Assembly (NCBI GenBank): GCA_035946955.1
Contig: DASYYE010000257.1
Coordinates: forward strand, 1-30,817
DNA from: DASYYE01 sp035946955
GTDB lineage: Bacteria; Actinomycetota; Actinomycetes; Streptosporangiales; Streptosporangiaceae
Direction: 5' to 3'
DNA: 30,817 bases
In this document: piece after piece, positions 6,821-14,231 of the stretch
Numbering within the stretch: position 1 is the first letter of the stretch
How the letters are laid out: the number at the start of each line of letters is the position of its first letter
Translations under genes and position numbers: made by a program
The notes under the pieces: model-generated
Told to the model about the DNA's origin: nothing
The model's input: the letters and a program-made list of their open reading frames with translations, nothing else
The model's database searches: none

Positions 6821-8740
6821 CTACGGCAGCACCTCAGCTACCGTCAGCCACCGTTCCTCCAACTCAGCCCGTTGCGCCTGCACCGCCTTCAGTTCCCCAT
6901 CCAACTCAAGCAGCTTGGCGTAGTCACTGGCATGCGCCGCCAGCGCATCCATCAACTCAGCCTCCCGCTCACCCAGCCGCGTGATCTGCCGCTCCAGCCG
7001 CTGCAGCTCCTTGCGGGCAGTCCGCACCTCAGCCGCTGACAAGGTGGTGCCACCCTCCGGCTCCCCGCTGACCACCTGAGGCTGTGCAGAGCCAGGCCGT
7101 TGGGGAGAATTCGCGGAGGACTGTGCACGAGGAGGTCGGCGGAGCCCGAGGGCCTCAGCACGCCGAACCAGATACTCCTCAACCCCGCCTCCCAGATAAG
7201 ACAGCTTCCCGTCCCCCAGCAACGCCACCACGTGGTCAGTCACACGCTCCAGGAAGTACCGGTCATGACTGACCACCACCATCGACCCCGCCCACTGGTC
7301 GAGCAGGTCCTCAAGCTCAGTCAACGTGTCAATATCAAGATCATTAGTAGGCTCGTCCAGCAGCAGCACATTCGGCTCCCCCACCAAGACCCGCATCACC
7401 TGCACCCGCCGCCGCTCCCCACCCGACAACTCCCCCCCAGGCGTGAACTGCCGATCCCCCCGCAACCCCACCGTCTCCAGCAGCGATCCGATAGACCCGC
7501 CCCCTTCAGCCGCCAGCAAGTTCCCCCGAACCTCCGCCAGCACCTCCCTGGCATTCAACGCAGGATCAATCTCCGCATCGTCCTGCTCCAGATACCCCAA
7601 CCGCACGGTCTTCCCCCGAACGACCCGCCCCTCGACCTGCGGTGGCTGGGTATGGGCCGCCCCCGCGCGGGCCGAGGCAGCATCGGCATCTGGGTGGGGG
7701 CCAGAGTGGGCGCCGGAGCCGGAAGCGGAGCGGGCGTGAGCGACGCGGACATCAGGGTCAGCCCCCAACAACCTCAGCAAGGTGGTCTTCCCGCTCCCAT
7801 TAGGCCCGACCACACCCACCCGTTCCCCAGGCCCAAGCTGCCAGGTCAGGTGGTCAAAGAGCACCCGCTCACCAACGGATACCGACAGATCCTCAACATC
7901 CAGGACCGTCTTCCCCAGCCGCGCCGCCGCCACGCGAAGCAATCCGACCGAGTCCCTGACCGGCGGCTCGTCCGCGATCAGCTCGTTCGCCGCCTCCACC
8001 CGGAACCTCGGCTTGCTGGTCCGTGCTGGTGCCCCCCGCCGCAGCCAGGCCAGTTCCTTGCGGAGCAGGTTCTGCCTGCGCCGCTGCGCCACATCGGCGA
8101 TCCGGGCCCGCTCCGCCCTGGCCAGGACGTAGGCCGCGTACCCACCGTCGTAGGCGTGGATTCTCCCGTCGGCCAGTTCCCAGGTCCGGGTGGCCACCGC
8201 GTCCAGGAACCACCGGTCGTGGGTGACCACCACCAGCGCAGCGGCCTGCGCGTTCAGGTAGCCCGCCAGCCACCCGATCGCCTCCATGTCCAGCTGGTTG
8301 GTGGGCTCGTCGAGGAGCAGGAGGTCATGCTCACCAGCGAGCAGCGCGGCGAGTGCCACCCGGCGCCGCTCCCCACCGGACAGTCGCTCGGCCGGTGCCG
8401 CCTCGTCGATGCTGGGCACCAGGGCGCCTACGACCTCGCGGACCCGTGCGTCACCCGCCCATGCGTGCTCAGGACGGCCACCCCGCAGCAACTGCCGCAC
8501 AGTCCCGCTGATCCGGTCCTGCTGCGGGAGGTAGCCCACACGCAGGTCACGGGTACGGGTGACGCGGCCGTTGTCGGGGGGTTCCGTGCCGGTGAGCAGG
8601 CCGAGCAGCGTGGTCTTGCCCGCTCCATTGGGACCGACCACGCCGACGCGTTCACCGGACGCCACACCGGCCGAGACACCGTCAAGGAGGGTGCGTTGCC
8701 CGTAGCCCTTGACCACCCGTTCCAGGTTGACCAGGTTCAC
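6821..8740 (-). CDS. ABC-F family ATPase (Uup-like)
   Basis: This 639-residue cytoplasmic protein has two ATP-binding cassettes and no membrane helices. ABC-F proteins act on ribosomes, in translation factor or antibiotic-protection roles. Cassette 1: Walker A GPNGAGKT at 36-43, LSGGE at 120-124, Walker B LLLLDEP from 140, switch His 174. Cassette 2: GPNGSGKT at about 312-319, LSGGE near 438-442, LLLDEPTNDLD near 459. The C-terminal 75 residues form a charged coiled coil, as in Uup. A low-complexity Ala/Ser/His/Pro insert at about 331-368 interrupts cassette 2 after Walker A. GTG 8740 is chosen because it overlaps the ispE stop (GTGA), implying translational coupling. It is the last gene of the metG operon. 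Confidence 0.92.
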   Translation of the reverse strand: MNLVNLERVVKGYGQRTLLDGVSAGVASGERVGVVGPNGAGKTTLLGLLTGTEPPDNGRVTRTRDLRVGYLPQQDRISGTVRQLLRGGRPEHAWAGDARVREVVGALVPSIDEAAPAERLSGGERRRVALAALLAGEHDLLLLDEPTNQLDMEAIGWLAGYLNAQAAALVVVTHDRWFLDAVATRTWELADGRIHAYDGGYAAYVLARAERARIADVAQRRRQNLLRKELAWLRRGAPARTSKPRFRVEAANELIADEPPVRDSVGLLRVAAARLGKTVLDVEDLSVSVGERVLFDHLTWQLGPGERVGVVGPNGSGKTTLLRLLGADPDVRVAHARSASGSGAHSGPHPDADAASARAGAAHTQPPQVEGRVVRGKTVRLGYLEQDDAEIDPALNAREVLAEVRGNLLAAEGGGSIGSLLETVGLRGDRQFTPGGELSGGERRRVQVMRVLVGEPNVLLLDEPTNDLDIDTLTELEDLLDQWAGSMVVVSHDRYFLERVTDHVVALLGDGKLSYLGGGVEEYLVRRAEALGLRRPPRAQSSANSPQRPGSAQPQVVSGEPEGGTTLSAAEVRTARKELQRLERQITRLGEREAELMDALAAHASDYAKLLELDGELKAVQAQRAELEERWLTVAEVLP

Positions 8741-9693
8741 GGTGTCTCTGCCACAACGCCGACCACGCCCGCACCGGGCGCCGGGCCTGTCACGGCGGCG
8801 ACCGTCCGGCACACGCCCGCACCAGCGAGCGCCACCGCGAGGTCGGCGGCGTGGCCCGCGTCGCGTGCGAGGTAGGCGCAGGTCGGGCCGGAGCCCGAGA
8901 CCACCGCGCCCAGTGCGCCGTACTCCTCGCCTGCGGCCAGTGCCCGGCGCAGGTCGGGCCGTAGCGACAGTGCGGCGGGCTGGAGGTCATTGGAGAGCAG
9001 CGGGCCGAGGCCGGTGGCGCTGGCTGAGCGCAGGGCCGCCATCAGCCTGGTGTCGAGCGCCAGCCTCGGCAGGTGGGTGACCTCGGCTGCGGACTGCCCG
9101 TCACGGGAGGCACTGATGCGGTCGAAGGCCGCATAGACCCGCGCTGTTGACAGCCCCCCGGTGGCGAACGCCAGCACCCAGTGGTAGGTGCCCGCGGCCA
9201 GTGCCGGAGTAACCCGTTCCCCGCGCCCGACCCCGATCGCTGTCCCGCCGAGCAGTGCGAACGCGACGTCGCTGCCGATCTCGGCGGCCACTTCACACAG
9301 GTCAGCCTGGCTGAGGCCGGTACGCCACAACTCATTGGCGGCCACCAGGGCGGCGGCGGCGTCAGCACTGCCGCCCGCCAGGCCGGCCGCGACCGGGATC
9401 CGCTTGCTGATCCGGACCGCTGTGCCCGGTGAGGTCCGGCTGTCTGGCCCAGCCGCATTGGCCAGCGCCGCTACGGCGCGCACGGCGAGGTTACCGGCAT
9501 CGGCGGGCACCTGGTCGGCCCCCTCGCCGGTCACCGCCACACTGTCCTGTTCGGCCGCGGCAACGGTCACCTCATCGAACAGCGACACCGCGTGGTAGAC
9601 CGTGACCACGTCGTGGAAACCGTCAGGCCGCTGCGGCCCGACGGCGAGCTGCAGGTTCACCTTCGCAGGGGCACGCGCGGTGACGGCACTCAC
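8737..9693 (-). CDS. ispE: 4-diphosphocytidyl-2-C-methyl-D-erythritol kinase
   Basis: This 318-residue GHMP kinase phosphorylates CDP-methylerythritol in the MEP route to isoprenoid precursors. It begins with ARAPAKVNLQLAVG (substrate-binding Lys), has the glycine-rich ATP loop PVAAGLAGGSADAAAALVAAN in the first half, and ends with the third GHMP motif GAVVSGSGPTCAYLA. Length fits the family. The start is GTG 9693; its ribosome-binding site is weak. It follows rsmA after 56 bp and overlaps the ABC-F start by four bases. A GATC/ATCGAT-rich palindromic patch (about 9699-9717) lies just upstream; no function is assigned to it. Confidence 0.94.
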   Translation of the reverse strand: MSAVTARAPAKVNLQLAVGPQRPDGFHDVVTVYHAVSLFDEVTVAAAEQDSVAVTGEGADQVPADAGNLAVRAVAALANAAGPDSRTSPGTAVRISKRIPVAAGLAGGSADAAAALVAANELWRTGLSQADLCEVAAEIGSDVAFALLGGTAIGVGRGERVTPALAAGTYHWVLAFATGGLSTARVYAAFDRISASRDGQSAAEVTHLPRLALDTRLMAALRSASATGLGPLLSNDLQPAALSLRPDLRRALAAGEEYGALGAVVSGSGPTCAYLARDAGHAADLAVALAGAGVCRTVAAVTGPAPGAGVVGVVAETP

Positions 9694-9749
9694 GGGGATC
9701 TCGATCTATCGATCGTAGGGCGTAATACCTAATAGTCCGAGCAACAGCC

Positions 9750-10619
9750 CTATGGCAGCCGGGGTTGCGCCGGGTGCTCGGCCGCATGGGCTATCCGGGC
9801 GAAGTCCGCCACACTCAGGCGTTCTCCGCGGTCAGTGGGGTCGACACCTGCCTCACGCAGCACCTCCTCCGCTGCCGAGGCTGACCCGGCCCACCGGGCG
9901 AGCGCCCCCCGCAGGGTCTTGCGGCGCTGCGAGAACGCCGCGTCAACCACGCCGAACACGGCCTCGCGGCTGACTCCGGCGTCTGGGGGCTCACGGCGGG
10001 TGAACGCCACCAGGGCCGAATCGACGTTCGGCACTGGCCAGAACACGGTCCGGGGGACCGCCCCTGCCCGCCGCGCCGACGCGAACCAGGCGAGCTTGAC
10101 CGAGGGCACCCCGTAGACCCGGCTCCCCGGTGCCGCGGTCATCCGGTCGGCGACCTCTGCCTGGACCATGACCAGGCCACGTACCAGCGACGGCACACTG
10201 GCGAGGAGGTGCAGTACCACGGGCACCGCCACGTTGTATGGCAGGTTCGCGACCAGTGCCGAGGGTGGCTCACCTGGCACCTGGCGGATCTGGGCCGCAT
10301 CGGCCCGGACGACTTCCAGCCTGCTGGCGAGCGCGGGCGCCCGGTCCGCCACGGTCCGTGGCAGACCGGCAGCAAGGACCGGGTCCACTTCTACTGCCAC
10401 CACCCGGCGCGCGGCTCCGAGCAGGCCGAGAGTGAGCGAGCCGAGCCCGGGACCGACCTCCAGCACCACCTCGTCGGGGCGCAGGTCCGCGAGGGTCACG
10501 ATCCGCCGGACCGTGCCCGGGTCTACGACGAAGTTCTGGCCGAGCCGTTTGGTCGGCCGTACCCCCAGCCGGTCCGCGGTCGCGCGGATGTCGGCCGGCC
10601 CGAGGAGAGGCTGGGTCAC
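9750..10619 (-). CDS. rsmA: 16S rRNA (A1518/A1519-N6,N6)-dimethyltransferase
   Basis: This 289-residue KsgA/RsmA enzyme dimethylates two adjacent adenines in the 3'-terminal hairpin of 16S rRNA during late 30S assembly. Visible motifs are RPTKRLGQNFVVDPG (N-terminal signature), VVLEVGPGLGSLTLGLL (SAM motif I) and VANLPYNVAVPVV (NLPY catalytic motif IV). The C-terminal helical domain contains FSQRRKTLRGAL. GTG 10619 overlaps the tatD stop as GTGA, indicating coupling; the frame is open far upstream, but that part lies within tatD and lacks family similarity. In many actinomycetes an rpf gene precedes rsmA here; it is absent. Confidence 0.95.
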   Translation of the reverse strand: MTQPLLGPADIRATADRLGVRPTKRLGQNFVVDPGTVRRIVTLADLRPDEVVLEVGPGLGSLTLGLLGAARRVVAVEVDPVLAAGLPRTVADRAPALASRLEVVRADAAQIRQVPGEPPSALVANLPYNVAVPVVLHLLASVPSLVRGLVMVQAEVADRMTAAPGSRVYGVPSVKLAWFASARRAGAVPRTVFWPVPNVDSALVAFTRREPPDAGVSREAVFGVVDAAFSQRRKTLRGALARWAGSASAAEEVLREAGVDPTDRGERLSVADFARIAHAAEHPAQPRLP

Positions 10620-11440
10620 CAGGGGCCGAACACTCGCTGCGCCGTGGCAGTGACCAGTTCGCACAGGTCGCTCAGACCGACCTGCTTGAGGTCGGCGAGA
10701 AAACGCAGGGTGTGGGCCACCATCGCCGGGGTGTTGGGCCTGCCCCGGTGCGGGACCGGGGTGAGGAACGGCGCGTCGGTCTCCACGAGGATCAGCTCGG
10801 CTGGTGCGGCGGCGGCCGCGTCCCTCAGCGGCTGGGCATTGCTGAACGTCACGTTCCCCGCGAAGCTCATGACGTACCCGGCGTCGGCGCACTGCTTGGC
10901 CATCCGGGCGTCACCGGAGAAGCAGTGGAACACGACGTGTTCCGGTGGTCCTTCCTCGGCCAGGATGCGCAGTACGTCGTCGTGCGCATCCCGGTCGTGG
11001 ATCATCAAGGCCCGGCCAGTCCGCTTGGCGATCCCGATGTGGGCACGGAACCAGTCACGCTGGGTGCCGGGGTCGGCGTAGTCCCGGTAGTAGTCGAGCC
11101 CGGTCTCGCCGACCGCCCGGACGCGTGGCAGCCTCGCCAGGGCTTCGATCCCGGCGAGCACCGAGTCCGCGCCAGCGGGGTCCGCCGCGGCCCTGGCCGT
11201 CTCATTGGGGTGGACCGCGACGGCGGCGTAGACGCTCTCGTATGAGTCAGCGCACTCCGCTGACCAGCGTGACGTGGCCAGGTCCACACCGACCGTGACG
11301 AGGCGGGCGATGCCCACCGCGTTCGCCGCCGCCACGACCTCGGCGGCCGGGGCGTCGATGAGGTCCAGGTGGCAGTGGGAGTCCAGTGCTGGCGCGGGTA
11401 GTGGCTCAGGCGCCCAGACCCTCTCACCCGCTGGACTCAC
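10616..11440 (-). CDS. TatD-family metal-dependent hydrolase/DNase
   Basis: This 274-residue TIM-barrel amidohydrolase is of the TatD type, with 3'-5' exonuclease or DNA-repair roles reported in the family. The metal-binding DSHCHLDLID starts near residue 20. The other family markers are GETGLDYYR (metal Glu), HDRDAHDD (His), VVFHCFSGD (His) and LVETDAPFLTPVPHRG (Asp, C-terminal signature). GTG 11440 overlaps the metG stop by GTGA, fixing the start; the open frame upstream is not needed. It lies between metG and rsmA, a long-conserved actinobacterial order. Confidence 0.93.
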   Translation of the reverse strand: MSPAGERVWAPEPLPAPALDSHCHLDLIDAPAAEVVAAANAVGIARLVTVGVDLATSRWSAECADSYESVYAAVAVHPNETARAAADPAGADSVLAGIEALARLPRVRAVGETGLDYYRDYADPGTQRDWFRAHIGIAKRTGRALMIHDRDAHDDVLRILAEEGPPEHVVFHCFSGDARMAKQCADAGYVMSFAGNVTFSNAQPLRDAAAAAPAELILVETDAPFLTPVPHRGRPNTPAMVAHTLRFLADLKQVGLSDLCELVTATAQRVFGPW

Positions 11441-13233
11441 GACTTCTCCAGGCGCGCCAGTTCCTCGTCCACCACGGACGTGTCGAGCTTGGTGAACAGG
11501 GGGCTGGGCACGGCCAGGGGTGTGCCGGCGCGGATGGGTGAGGAGCCCCACCGGGGGAGGCCCTCATAGTCACCGGTGATCACCGGGTAGGAGGGGCCGC
11601 CTTCCTCGTCCACTTCCTCGATCCGGGGCATGCCCGCCCACGCGCCCTGACCACCGAGCATCTGGTGGACCTTTTCCGACGAGCGCGGCAGGAAGGGCGT
11701 GAGCAGGGTCTTGGCGTCATCCACGAGTTGCAGGACCACGTGCAGGATGGTCTTCATCCGCTCGGGGTCGGACTCGCGCAGCTTCCATGGCGCCTGGTCG
11801 GACATGTACTTGTTCGCCTCGGCCACGGTCCGCATCGACTCGGTGATCGCCGCCTTGAACCGCGAACGGGACAACTCGGCCCCCACGGCGCCGAATGCCT
11901 GGCGGCTGCGCTGGAGCATCTCGTGGTCATGGTCGGAGAGGTTGCCGGGCCCCGGGATCTCACCGACCGTCCTGGCCGCGAACGAGACAGCCCGGTTGAC
12001 CAGGTTGCCCCAGGTAGCGACCAGCTCGTCGTTGTTTCGGCGGACGAACTCGCTCCACGTGAAGTCGGTGTCCTGGTTCTCCGGGCCCGCCACCGCCACG
12101 TAGTAGCGCAGCGCGTCCACGTCGTAGCGCGCCAGGAAGTCCCGTACGTAGATGACCACCGAGCGCGAGGTGGAGAACTTCCGGCCCTCCATGGTCAGGA
12201 ACTCGCTGGAGACCACCTCGGTCGGCAGGTTCAGCGCGCCCAGCGAGCCCGGTGTGCCGCCCTTGGCGCCCCGGCCGCTGTAGCCGAGCAGCATGGCAGG
12301 CCAGATCTCGGAGTGGAAGACGATGTTGTCCTTGCCCATGAAGTAGTACGACTCGGCATCGGGTGACTGCCACCAGGCGCGCCAGGCGTCCGGGTCGCCG
12401 GAACGCCGTGCCCACTCGACCGAGGCGGACAGGTAACCGATGACCGCGTCGAACCAGACATAGATCCGCTTGTCGGGCCGGTCCCGCCAGCCGTCCAGCG
12501 GCACCGGCACCCCCCAGTCGAGGTCGCGGGTGATCGCCCGCGGCTGCAGGTCATTGAGCAGGTTGAGGGAGAACTTGAGCACGTTGGTGCGCCACTGCCC
12601 GTCCTTGCTCTGCAGCCAGGTACCCAGCACCTCGGTGAACGCGGGCAGGTCGAGGAAGAACTGCTCGGTCTCGATGAACTCCGGAGTCTCGCCGTTGATC
12701 TTCGAGCGCGGGTTGATCAGATCCTGTGGGTCGAGCTGGTTCTGGCAGTTCTCGCACTGGTCGCCGCGTGCACCGTCGTACCCGCAGATCGGGCAGGTGC
12801 CCTCGATGTACCGGTCAGGCAGGGTCCGTCCGGTGGACGGGGAGATCGCCCCCAGGGTCGTCTTCGAGAAGATGTAACCGTTGCTGTACAGGCCGGTGAA
12901 GACCTCCTGGGCCACCGCGTAGTGGTTGAGCGTGGTGGTGCGGGTGAACAGGTCGTATGACATGTCCAGGCCGTGCAGGTCCTCGGCGATGATCCGGTTG
13001 TAGCGGTCGGCGGTCTGGCGCGGGGTCAGGCCTTCTTTGTCGGCCTGGACCAGGATCGGGGTGCCATGCTCGTCGGTGCCGCTGACCATCAGCACCCGGG
13101 CGCCTGCCATCCGCTGGTAGCGGCTGAACATGTCGCACGGCAGGGCGAAGCCGGAGACATGGCCGATGTGGCGTGGGCCGTTGGCGTACGGCCAGGCGGG
13201 GGCGGCGAGGATGTGCCGTGCGGTCGCTGACAT
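11437..13233 (-). CDS. metG: Methionyl-tRNA synthetase
   Basis: This 598-residue class I aminoacyl-tRNA synthetase charges initiator and elongator tRNA-Met. The HIGH motif is exact (H22-I-G-H25 in NGPRHIGH). The KMSKS loop reads KFSTS near residues 350-356, a variant accepted in this enzyme group. A zinc knuckle with two CxxC pairs (CPICGYDG...CENC) sits at about 145-161. The C-terminal half is the helical anticodon-binding domain. There is no appended EMAP/Trbp111 domain, so the protein ends soon after the anticodon domain. ATG 13233 starts MSATARHILAAPAWPYANGP, as in relatives. It is the first gene of a five-gene minus-strand operon, with a large inverted repeat upstream. Confidence 0.96.
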   Translation of the reverse strand: MSATARHILAAPAWPYANGPRHIGHVSGFALPCDMFSRYQRMAGARVLMVSGTDEHGTPILVQADKEGLTPRQTADRYNRIIAEDLHGLDMSYDLFTRTTTLNHYAVAQEVFTGLYSNGYIFSKTTLGAISPSTGRTLPDRYIEGTCPICGYDGARGDQCENCQNQLDPQDLINPRSKINGETPEFIETEQFFLDLPAFTEVLGTWLQSKDGQWRTNVLKFSLNLLNDLQPRAITRDLDWGVPVPLDGWRDRPDKRIYVWFDAVIGYLSASVEWARRSGDPDAWRAWWQSPDAESYYFMGKDNIVFHSEIWPAMLLGYSGRGAKGGTPGSLGALNLPTEVVSSEFLTMEGRKFSTSRSVVIYVRDFLARYDVDALRYYVAVAGPENQDTDFTWSEFVRRNNDELVATWGNLVNRAVSFAARTVGEIPGPGNLSDHDHEMLQRSRQAFGAVGAELSRSRFKAAITESMRTVAEANKYMSDQAPWKLRESDPERMKTILHVVLQLVDDAKTLLTPFLPRSSEKVHQMLGGQGAWAGMPRIEEVDEEGGPSYPVITGDYEGLPRWGSSPIRAGTPLAVPSPLFTKLDTSVVDEELARLEKS

Positions 13234-13292
13234 GTGGACAGCCTAGTAGCGCTTTCGTGTTCTACTGTGCGGTTATTCGGGTCGTGGGGTGG

Positions 13293-13363
13293 GTGGGTGC
13301 GGTGTACCAAAGTTGACCGCCGTGCTTCGCAAAACGCGGTCAACTTCGGCACACCGCACCCAC
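13293..13363. repeat. Long inverted repeat between metG and rsmI (28-bp arms, two mismatches)
   Basis: Arms at 13293-13320 and 13336-13363 are reverse complements except at two positions and enclose a 15-base loop. It lies in the divergent spacer where the metG and rsmI promoters should be, so termination is not the obvious role. A cruciform, an RNA hairpin in a 5' leader, or a MITE/REP-like element are possibilities. The sequence is unrelated to the palindrome at 6753-6805. Confidence 0.7.
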
Positions 13364-13406
13364 TTTGAGCGCCTCGCGTCACTGCCCCTCTCGGCAGGTG
13401 CTCATG

Positions 13407-14231
13407 GCCTATACCGTGGTCGGCGAGATGAGAGATGCCGAAACCTCCAGCGGCCTGGCGGGTAGTGACGCTGGGACGCTTACGCTTGCGGGCACGCCTA
13501 TCGGGCAGTCGGCTGATGTGTCGGGGCGGTTGGGGGCTGCGCTGGCGGGGGCGCAGATCATTGCTGCTGAGGACACGCGGCGGGTGCGGCGGCTCGCTGG
13601 GGAGCTTGGGGTCCAGCTCACGGGGCGGGTTGTGTCGTACTACGACGCCGTTGAGAAGTCGCGGGTGCCTGGACTGCTCGCTGCGCTTCGGGAAGGGTCC
13701 GACGTCTTGCTGGTGACTGATGCGGGGATGCCGTGTGTCAGTGATCCTGGGTACCGGCTGGTGAGTGCGGCTGCTGAGGCGGGGATCCGGGTCACGGTGC
13801 TGCCGGGGCCGTCGGCTGTCACCGCTGCGCTGGCTGTTTCGGGCCTGCCCAGCGACCGGTTCTGTTTTGAGGGGTTCCCGCCCCGCAAGTCGGGGCGTGC
13901 CCAGCGGTTCGCTGAGCTGGCGAGTGAGCAGCGCACCCTGGTGTTCTTCGAGTCGCCTCGCCGCCTGGCCAAAACGCTGGGTGAGCTTGCCGACGCCTTC
14001 GGACCGGACCGCCGCGCCGTGGTGTGCCGCGAGCTGACCAAGACCCACGAAGAAGTCCGGCGGGGCACCCTGACCGAGCTAGCCGAGTGGGCAGGAACTG
14101 GAATGTTGGGCGAAATCACGCTCGTCGTAGCCGGCACCGGCCGCCCACGCCGAACGGACAGAGCAACCGCAAGACGTGACCGAGACCAGCCACGCGAGGC
14201 GCCTGGACGCCCCATACCATGTCCCCGATGA
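13407..14231 (+). CDS. rsmI: 16S rRNA (cytidine1402-2'-O)-methyltransferase
   Basis: This enzyme of about 274 residues of the tetrapyrrole-methylase (SpoU-unrelated) fold 2'-O-methylates C1402 of 16S rRNA. Family marks are LTLAGTPIGQSAD (usually GTPIGN, here Gln replaces Asn), AEDTRRVRRL, VTDAGMPCVSDPGYRLV, VLPGPSAVTAALAVSGL, FEGFPPRKSGR and ELTKTHEEVRRG. The start is uncertain: ATG 13407 has AGGTG near it, ATG 13431 is an alternative, and the fold starts about 25 codons in. The first half uses more T-ending codons than neighbouring genes. It overlaps pmt by 13 bp on the same strand; in mycobacteria, as I recall, rsmI and pmt are divergent. Confidence 0.92.
   Translation, partial: AYTVVGEMRDAETSSGLAGSDAGTLTLAGTPIGQSADVSGRLGAALAGAQIIAAEDTRRVRRLAGELGVQLTGRVVSYYDAVEKSRVPGLLAALREGSDVLLVTDAGMPCVSDPGYRLVSAAAEAGIRVTVLPGPSAVTAALAVSGLPSDRFCFEGFPPRKSGRAQRFAELASEQRTLVFFESPRRLAKTLGELADAFGPDRRAVVCRELTKTHEEVRRGTLTELAEWAGTGMLGEITLVVAGTGRPRRTDRATARRDRDQPREAPGRPIPCPR

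Noticed and set aside
7100..8875. 591-codon plus-strand frame across the ABC-F gene, and similar ones at 22565-23644 and 18346-19467
   Set aside because: All lie opposite genes with clear motifs, are rich in Arg/Pro/His/Gln, and lack ribosome-binding sites and domains.
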